A DNA stretch of 64,000 nucleotides. Origin: Diadophis punctatus similis (lineage: Eukaryota; Chordata; Lepidosauria; Squamata; Dipsadidae). The DNA is taken from the NCBI GenBank assembly GCA_023053685.1, contig JALIGW010000028.1, forward strand, positions 7,352,501 to 7,416,500, in the 5' to 3' direction. The notes beneath the pieces are model-generated. The model was not told the origin of the DNA, ran no database searches, and saw nothing but the letters and a program-made list of their open reading frames with translations. This document shows positions 59,901 through 64,000 of this stretch, piece by piece. Position 1 is the stretch's first letter; each line of letters opens with the position of its first letter. The translations under genes and the position numbers were made by a program.

Positions 59901-61155
59901 TGCCAACTACCCGAAATGTGAACATGTGACTGTGGAAGTAGTGGGACAATTGTAAGTTTGAGGATGGGTCATAAATGACTTTTCTGAGGTCGCAGTAACT
60001 TCAGATAGTCATTAAACAACTGTTTGTAAATCAAGGACCTGTAGCCAACTTCATCTCAACAACAACTAACATTGTTCATGGGAAACTCATAAACACAGAT
60101 TGAAGGCAAGTTCAGGTTAGGAATTCCCCAGCAAAAAGGGATAGGATGGGTTAAGGAGGAAAATGTTATTCTCCCACAATTTTGTTTGTTGCATATTAGA
60201 ATGTCTGATCTCTAAAATGATCTGCCACTACTAAAAACAGTATCCAGTATTGGCTGAAGATAATGACATATGTCTACAAATATCTTTTCTTGTATCCCTG
60301 TGTTGTTGCTTTCAACATTATCTCCCTCACACTTTTTCAACAGTGTTTTTTATGATAGGAGATAGAAGGATAACTGTTTGCTTTTCTCTTTCCCTCCCCC
60401 TTTCTGTCCCCCCCCCCTTTAAGGTGGATGTAGATATGGCAAAATCCTGTGCAGATCTTCCTGAAGAGGACGAGGAGTTGAGAAAAAAGCTGTGGCTGAA
60501 GATTGCTCGTCATGTTGTACAAGAAGAGAAGGATGTTAAGAAGGCCATGGCTTGCCTTTCTAGTTGCAATCTGCTGAAGATTGAAGATGTGTTGCCTTTC
60601 TTCCCAGACTTCGTCACCATCGATCACTTCAAGGAGGCTATCTGCAACTCTCTGGAGGCCTATAACAAGCACATAGAAGAGCTGAAGACAGAGATGGAGG
60701 AAGCCACCCAAAGTGCTGAAAGGATCAGGGATGACATTCAGGAGATGAGAAACAAATATGGCTCTGTTGAACCACAAGAAAAGTGTGCAGCGTGTGATTT
60801 TCCACTTCTCAACCGTCCTTTTTACCTTTTTCTTTGTGGCCACATGTTTCACTATGATTGCCTTCTACAGGCAGTTTACCCAAACTTGCCTGCCTATAAG
60901 CAAGCTAAGCTGGAAGACCTTCAAAAGAAGATGCTGGCTGCAAGCCAGCCTTCCAAATCCCATCACCGCCATAAGGATACAGCAGATACTCTTGGTCAAG
61001 GAAAAGGTCAGCCAAGTCGAGAACAGACAAAAGCTGACATAGATGATATTGTGGCAGCTGAATGTGTATATTGTGGTGACATCATGATCCGATCCATTGA
61101 TAAGCCTTTCATTGATCCAGAGAGATATCACGAAGAGATGCAGAGCTGGTTGTAG
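47873..61155 (+). CDS. VPS18: VPS18, HOPS/CORVET core subunit (complete, 5 coding exons)
   Basis: Spliced CDS is join(47873..47963, 53959..54100, 55973..56064, 56417..58287, 60424..61155), 975 residues (human about 973). VPS18 is a class C Vps core protein on endosomes and lysosomes, shared by the HOPS and CORVET tethering complexes that promote Rab7- or Rab5-dependent SNARE fusion. The N-terminal half is the Pep3/Vps18 beta-propeller region, followed by alpha-solenoid clathrin-type repeats around residues 610-780 and a predicted coiled coil near 810-845. The C-terminal RING-H2 has Cys853, Cys856, Cys870, His872, His875, Cys878 and a last pair Cys946/Cys949; a low-complexity linker separates the two zinc-ligand halves. 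All introns have GT/AG borders and reading phase is kept throughout. Coding sequence is intact. The divergent neighbour RHOV supports orthology. Confidence 0.98.
48618..49170 (+). mobile_element. CR1-L3 LINE 3' end
   Basis: Uninterrupted in the region that is split in other copies (gtggaaactaaacaaggaga, then ggagaaatttcctgac). Ends ccaactctg followed by (TTG)n. Internal small duplication/deletion near 48670-48740. Confidence 0.92.
50841..52090 (+). mobile_element. mariner/Tigger-like MITE split by a LINE
   Basis: The left part 50841-51174 has the family blocks ccatggtcacgtgatc and gcaaagcaaagtcaacgg. The right part about 52048-52090 resumes with ggaaattttgggctcagttg. Termini eroded. Confidence 0.75.
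51175..52048 (+). mobile_element. Non-LTR retrotransposon 3' end with RT C-terminal ORF
   Basis: Encodes about 170 residues of a CR1/Jockey-type C-terminal region ([30 protein letters not shown], then [19 protein letters not shown]) ending at the stop near 51907, then a 3' UTR and an A-rich (AATAAA)-like tail. The frame from 51391 to the stop is intact. Exact clade uncertain. Confidence 0.82.
52910..53540. mobile_element. mariner/Tigger-like MITE split by a hAT element
   Basis: Starts cgggtagccctagac next to TA and ends aagtcaaggactacctg before TA. Interrupted at 52925-53167. Confidence 0.82.
52925..53167. mobile_element. hAT MITE (CAGYGGTTCTCAAYCT), exact 8-bp TSD
   Basis: Ends cagcggttctcaatctg and aaggttgagaactactg, flanked by ccctagac (52917-52924 and 53168-53175). 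The interior hairpin (gccatttgggttcttt and complement) has tgcgcatgcgca at 53052-53063. Confidence 0.95.
53959..54100 (+). CDS. VPS18: VPS18 coding exon 2
   Basis: Follows the acceptor ttttaag and encodes the stretch from (G)[16 protein letters not shown] to GKDIVF plus two bases of an Arg codon, in the propeller region. Donor TTTAG|gtaagc. Intron 1 before it is 5,995 bp and full of repeats. Confidence 0.96.
54101..55972 (+). other. VPS18 intron 2
   Basis: A 1,872-bp intron with no recognisable transposon; a short (CCCT)n run near 54567-54585. Confidence 0.9.
55973..56064 (+). CDS. VPS18: VPS18 coding exon 3
   Basis: A 92-nt exon after the acceptor tatgtag. It encodes [20 protein letters not shown] through FLDHT plus one base of a Gly codon. 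Donor ACAG|gtaaga. It is strongly similar to human VPS18 (IDLGKANEPNHVELGRKDDA). Confidence 0.96.
56065..56416 (+). other. VPS18 intron 3
   Basis: A 352-bp intron, gtaaga...ctctacag, no repeat seen. Confidence 0.95.
56417..58287 (+). CDS. VPS18: VPS18 coding exon 4 (large exon)
   Basis: This single 1,871-nt exon encodes about 624 residues: most of the beta-propeller and the alpha-solenoid, from [12 protein letters not shown] to [10 protein letters not shown]. Acceptor ctctacag; donor TTGCAG|gtaaat. It carries conserved blocks such as [38 protein letters not shown] and [11 protein letters not shown]. No stop or frameshift. The large exon is typical of vertebrate VPS18. Confidence 0.97.
58462..58592 (+). 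mobile_element. tRNA-derived SINE with CR1-type tail
   Basis: The head has an A-box-like gaggtggagctcttgcc and a B-box-like gttgtgagttcgatcc. The tail gggttggactagatgacctt and ccaactctgttaatctg matches the CR1-L3 3' end, implying CR1-driven retroposition. Confidence 0.85.
58648..60041. mobile_element. mariner/Tigger-like MITE split by a Tc1-type transposon
   Basis: Left end cagatagttgtcgaccgac after TA; right end gtaaatcaaggacctg before TA. The internal part resumes after 59800 with aatggcaaaaacatcacc-type family sequence. Confidence 0.75.
58781..59800 (-). mobile_element. Tc1/mariner-type DNA transposon, decayed
   Basis: Inverted ends cagtgaatgtagaaagtcta and tagactttctatatccactg lie next to TA on both sides. 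The minus strand keeps a decayed Tc1 transposase segment ([20 protein letters not shown], 59335-59550). Stops and frameshifts elsewhere make it non-autonomous. Confidence 0.9.
60424..61155 (+). CDS. VPS18: VPS18 coding exon 5 (terminal, RING-H2)
   Basis: Encodes residues 733-975 and stop TAG (61153-61155). It starts [18 protein letters not shown] after a C-rich tract and aag acceptor. It holds the coiled-coil region, RING-H2 ligands Cxx[10 protein letters not shown] and the distal CVYC. The frame stays open upstream into the intron to 60250, so an ATG-based ORF there is intronic, not an alternative start. Confidence 0.97.
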   Translation: MDVDMAKSCADLPEEDEELRKKLWLKIARHVVQEEKDVKKAMACLSSCNLLKIEDVLPFFPDFVTIDHFKEAICNSLEAYNKHIEELKTEMEEATQSAERIRDDIQEMRNKYGSVEPQEKCAACDFPLLNRPFYLFLCGHMFHYDCLLQAVYPNLPAYKQAKLEDLQKKMLAASQPSKSHHRHKDTADTLGQGKGQPSREQTKADIDDIVAAECVYCGDIMIRSIDKPFIDPERYHEEMQSWL

Positions 61156-62350
61156 GATATGAGAATGAAGCATGAAAGCATGAAGCATGAAACTTGGCCG
61201 ATATTCTCCCAGCATTCTAAATAGGTTTGAAAAAGCACTATATCCTGCTCTTTGTAAACTGATTGTGAAGAATAGATGGTCAGTGACAATGATTGTATTA
61301 CTAAACTATTTGTCTAATATAAATTTAGAGACATTAGTACCTTAAATACCGTATGGATTTTTGTTTTGAAAAACCAAATTAAAATATTACATCTGCACTA
61401 TATCCATAATTCTATGAATAATTAGACAGAGGTGAAAATGCCTAGCTGCATAAGCTTACCCTGTTTTCATGCAAAGAGCTCCCTTGGTTCTTATTAATTG
61501 ATATACAAGGTCACGTCCAAATGTATTCATCTGTCAGGGGAATGGACCCTATTGGTAAATAGGAGAATTGGAGAATAATGGAAACGAGGAAGATAGCGCT
61601 TCAATGTGCAAAGGGAAGTCTACTCGTATAACATTCAATGAAATTCATAAACGATAGAAATTATGCACGGATCCCATTTCTGACAACATCCCAATTGTAT
61701 ATTGATATGGCAAGGAAGCTTCCCAACGTAATTTTCAGTCAAAGCACACACAAATGCTATATTTTGATGATTATCCATTTTCTGAGTTTCCTTGAAGGTT
61801 TAGTTGGGTAGCTGCAAACTGTTGTTTTCACAACCTACGGCACTATGATTGAAAGCATTCCGTGTTTTCACTTGAGATTGTCTATTGCATTGTCATTATT
61901 GTCATTGTTACTGCCATCTGCATATTTATCTGAATTTGTGGCATTTAGACAAAAAAAAAATAAAAAAATAGGATCCTGCATGCCATGAGCTGTAAACTTT
62001 GCAAGTGGTTCAAATAATTTATGATTAAACTGGAACATTTAGTTAGAAGAATGGTTGACTGTAGGTTTGGAGCCAAAAGTTGATTCCTCTCTCTTTTAAG
62101 GAGTGTGATGTACAGTGTACAAGAAATTTAGATAACAGGGAATGCAAACTAAAACAGTAGTTAAGAGGGACTTTGTATCTAAAAACCACATTTTCTGTGG
62201 GCACTGGTTTCAAATTACCATGAATAACAAGTCACATTATATTTGTATCAAAAGATTTGTCTGCTAAAAAACCTTTAATGGCTATGAATTTGTAATTAAT
62301 TATGCTTTTTGTGCTTAGCTGCCTATTAAAGAGTCCTGAAATTATTGTCT
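61156..62350 (+). promoter_or_regulatory. VPS18 3' UTR with candidate poly(A) signal
   Basis: Repeat-free, AT-rich sequence after the VPS18 stop. An ATTAAA at 62325-62330 is followed within 50 bases by T/GT-rich sequence (tattgtgtac tttgtccttg) and is the best candidate cleavage signal. An AATAAA inside an A-run at 61959-61964 is a weaker candidate. Confidence 0.45.
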
Positions 62351-63358
62351 AATGACTTTCTATTGTGTACTTTGTCCTTGCTTTTTCGCCATTTCTGCTG
62401 TGAGATTTCTAACAGAGTCTAGTATTGTAAATTGTGCGAATACTTGGTGTTAATGTGTCAACCAAGTGGTGGATTTCAACAACCCATGGTGAAAACTACC
62501 ACATAGCATGATGTATGAACATACATGTTCTTACATATCTCACAGTCCAGCTAAGACTACCCCACCTTCTTTTTTGATTGAATATCTGGTTTCCTCAGAG
62601 AAGTTGTTTTCTGGTAAGGCATAAACTGAAAGTTTGCACTTCTACATCAGTTCTGGCTTGTAAGATTTGTAAGATAAAATTCTGTCTCTCTTAAAAATTG
62701 CTGTGTCGGGATAAAATATGAGTAGCTGTACTGTATTATTTGCAGATGAATCACTGAAGAAATCACTTATTGCTCCAATGTTAGTGTATAATACTAAGAA
62801 TATAAGGTAGCTTCCTGTTGGCTCTCTGTGATCACTTCTGATAAACAATTTCTTTCCAATGTTTTATTTTGAGTTTTTAGTGTTTATTCTCTTGTATTTT
62901 TTACATGAATGCTACTTGTACAGATAATACAAATCACTAGACCATTTATTACTAAATTTGTGGTATATTAAAGTAGAATGTGATTGATATCCAAGTGAGA
63001 CACCTTTGTTTAATGGCAGCCCAACACTCATGGAGCCAAATTAGGAACAAATGGGATATTTAGGAAGGCAGAAATTTTTTATGAATTGTACTTCTGATGT
63101 TTGGGACAACTAAATTCCCTGTCGTATTTGAGTCAGTGAGAATAAAGTAGTTAGTCATATCTACTATTTAAAGCAACATAAACTGTTTAATATAATTTTA
63201 AAGGATAAATTGACAATAACGTATTAAATATTATTATACAACAACCAGAAATACATAACAGATTTTATTATGTCATACATGATACAATAATTGAAATGGT
63301 TTTTGAACAAAAATAAGGTTCAAATGGCTGCTGCTCATGCATTTATCCTGGAACCCTT
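62351..63358. other. No recognisable gene or repeat
   Basis: AT-rich flank downstream of VPS18; no exon of the expected neighbour DLL4 seen. Confidence 0.45.
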
Positions 63359-63363
63359 AACTT

Positions 63364-63437
63364 AGAATATAGAATAACAGTTGGAAGGGACCTTGTAGGT
63401 CTTCTAGCCCAACCCCCTGCTTAGGCAGGAAACAAAC
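63364..63437 (-). mobile_element. CR1-L3 LINE extreme 3' end
   Basis: agaataacagttggaagggac through cttctagcccaaccccctgc and ttaggcaggaaac, the reverse of the CR1-L3 tail. Confidence 0.85.
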
Positions 63438-63458
63438 GTCTTATTTGTATTGAAAACA

Positions 63459-63675
63459 CAGATAGTACTCATTTAGTGACTGCCTCATTTAGTAACTTTG
63501 CAGTTAGAATGGTGTTGATAACATAACTGCATGACCTTTATAATCTTAGCAGGTCTGCAAAGCAAAAGAAAGTTGAAGTAAGATCATAAGCCCAGTCACA
63601 GTTTCACATAGCAATTGCTTCACTTAATGACCAATTTGCTGGTCCCGATTGTGGTTACTAAATGAAGACTGCCTG
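63459..63675. mobile_element. mariner-like MITE, short variant
   Basis: Ends cagatagtactcatttagtg and actaaatgaagactgcctg are inverted repeats, with TA on the right. Shorter and divergent from the 390-bp family. Confidence 0.65.
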
Positions 63676-64000
63676 TACCAGATTGAACAAGGAATAAAAA
63701 GAGTAAAATCAGCCTCAGCCATTAGGGGTCACTGTTTTCTTTAAGACTGTTTTCTTTAAGGCCGTTTATTCTTGATACAACACACCCCGTTTTATATGCT
63801 TCATTTGCATGCAAAATATTCACATGTGGAATCATATGAACTTAAGTCTCAGTAACGTTTCCAACAATAGGGAAGAACAAGTATGACCCTTGATAAAACA
63901 GCAATCTTTACCGACATTGACCTACAGCTTATTTCAAAATGACATTTATGTGTGACGTCTGAGGTAAAATAAGATGAACTTTCCCTCAAGCTTAGACCAT

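Larger units (their letters stand above)
58288..60423 (+). other. VPS18 intron 4
   Basis: A 2,136-bp intron holding a SINE and a Tc1-type transposon inside a mariner/Tigger-like MITE. The acceptor tract includes an unusually long C run (about 60407-60418) before tttaag. Confidence 0.95.

Noticed and set aside
60250..60423. Start of a 301-codon ORF upstream of VPS18 exon 5
   Set aside because: The in-frame extension is intron sequence. The homologous coding sequence begins exactly after the splice acceptor at 60424.

Overview
This is vertebrate nuclear DNA, most likely from a snake or another squamate reptile. It holds two split protein-coding genes in head-to-head (divergent) orientation, buried in dense transposable elements. 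The squamate/snake call rests on repeat content: CR1-L3 retrotransposons with microsatellite 3' tails such as (ATTCT)n, L2 LINEs with nearly intact reverse transcriptase, Rex1-like LINEs, an L1 fragment, tRNA-derived SINEs with LINE-type tails, and many non-autonomous hAT and mariner-type elements. The species cannot be told from the window.

Genes. RHOV (atypical Rho GTPase, minus strand) has three coding exons: 32655-32853, 10994-11052 and 8558-8998. They splice to an intact 232-residue protein. VPS18 (HOPS/CORVET core subunit, plus strand) has five coding exons: 47873-47963, 53959-54100, 55973-56064, 56417-58287 and 60424-61155. They splice to an intact 975-residue protein. RHOV and VPS18 are also divergent neighbours in mammals, between SPINT1 and DLL4, so the pair looks like conserved synteny. 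No exon of SPINT1 or DLL4 is recognised here. I found no other cellular gene.

Layout. 1-8.5 kb: sequence downstream of RHOV, with an L2 end and a hAT-type element carrying a 22-copy internal minisatellite. 8.5-32.9 kb: RHOV, whose first intron (21.6 kb) is packed with transposons and holds a 193-bp-arm near-perfect inverted repeat. 32.9-47.9 kb: intergenic DNA with an L1 fragment, an L2 LINE inserted in a CR1, a CR1 split by a hAT element, a LINE 3' end and several MITEs. 47.9-61.2 kb: VPS18, with nested transposons in introns 1 and 4. 61.2-64 kb: VPS18 3' UTR and flanking DNA.

Many elements are dated relative to each other by clean nesting. Eleven hAT-type insertions keep exact 8-bp (one 9-bp) target duplications, and several more keep 7 of 8. 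The two genes are not known to act in one pathway: RHOV signals through PAK-type effectors at membranes, and VPS18 drives endosome-lysosome tethering. No previously undescribed gene system was found. The most unusual items are the large inverted repeat, the minisatellite expansion inside one transposon family (1, 3 and 22 copies), and NRF1-consensus sites recurring inside unrelated hAT MITE families.
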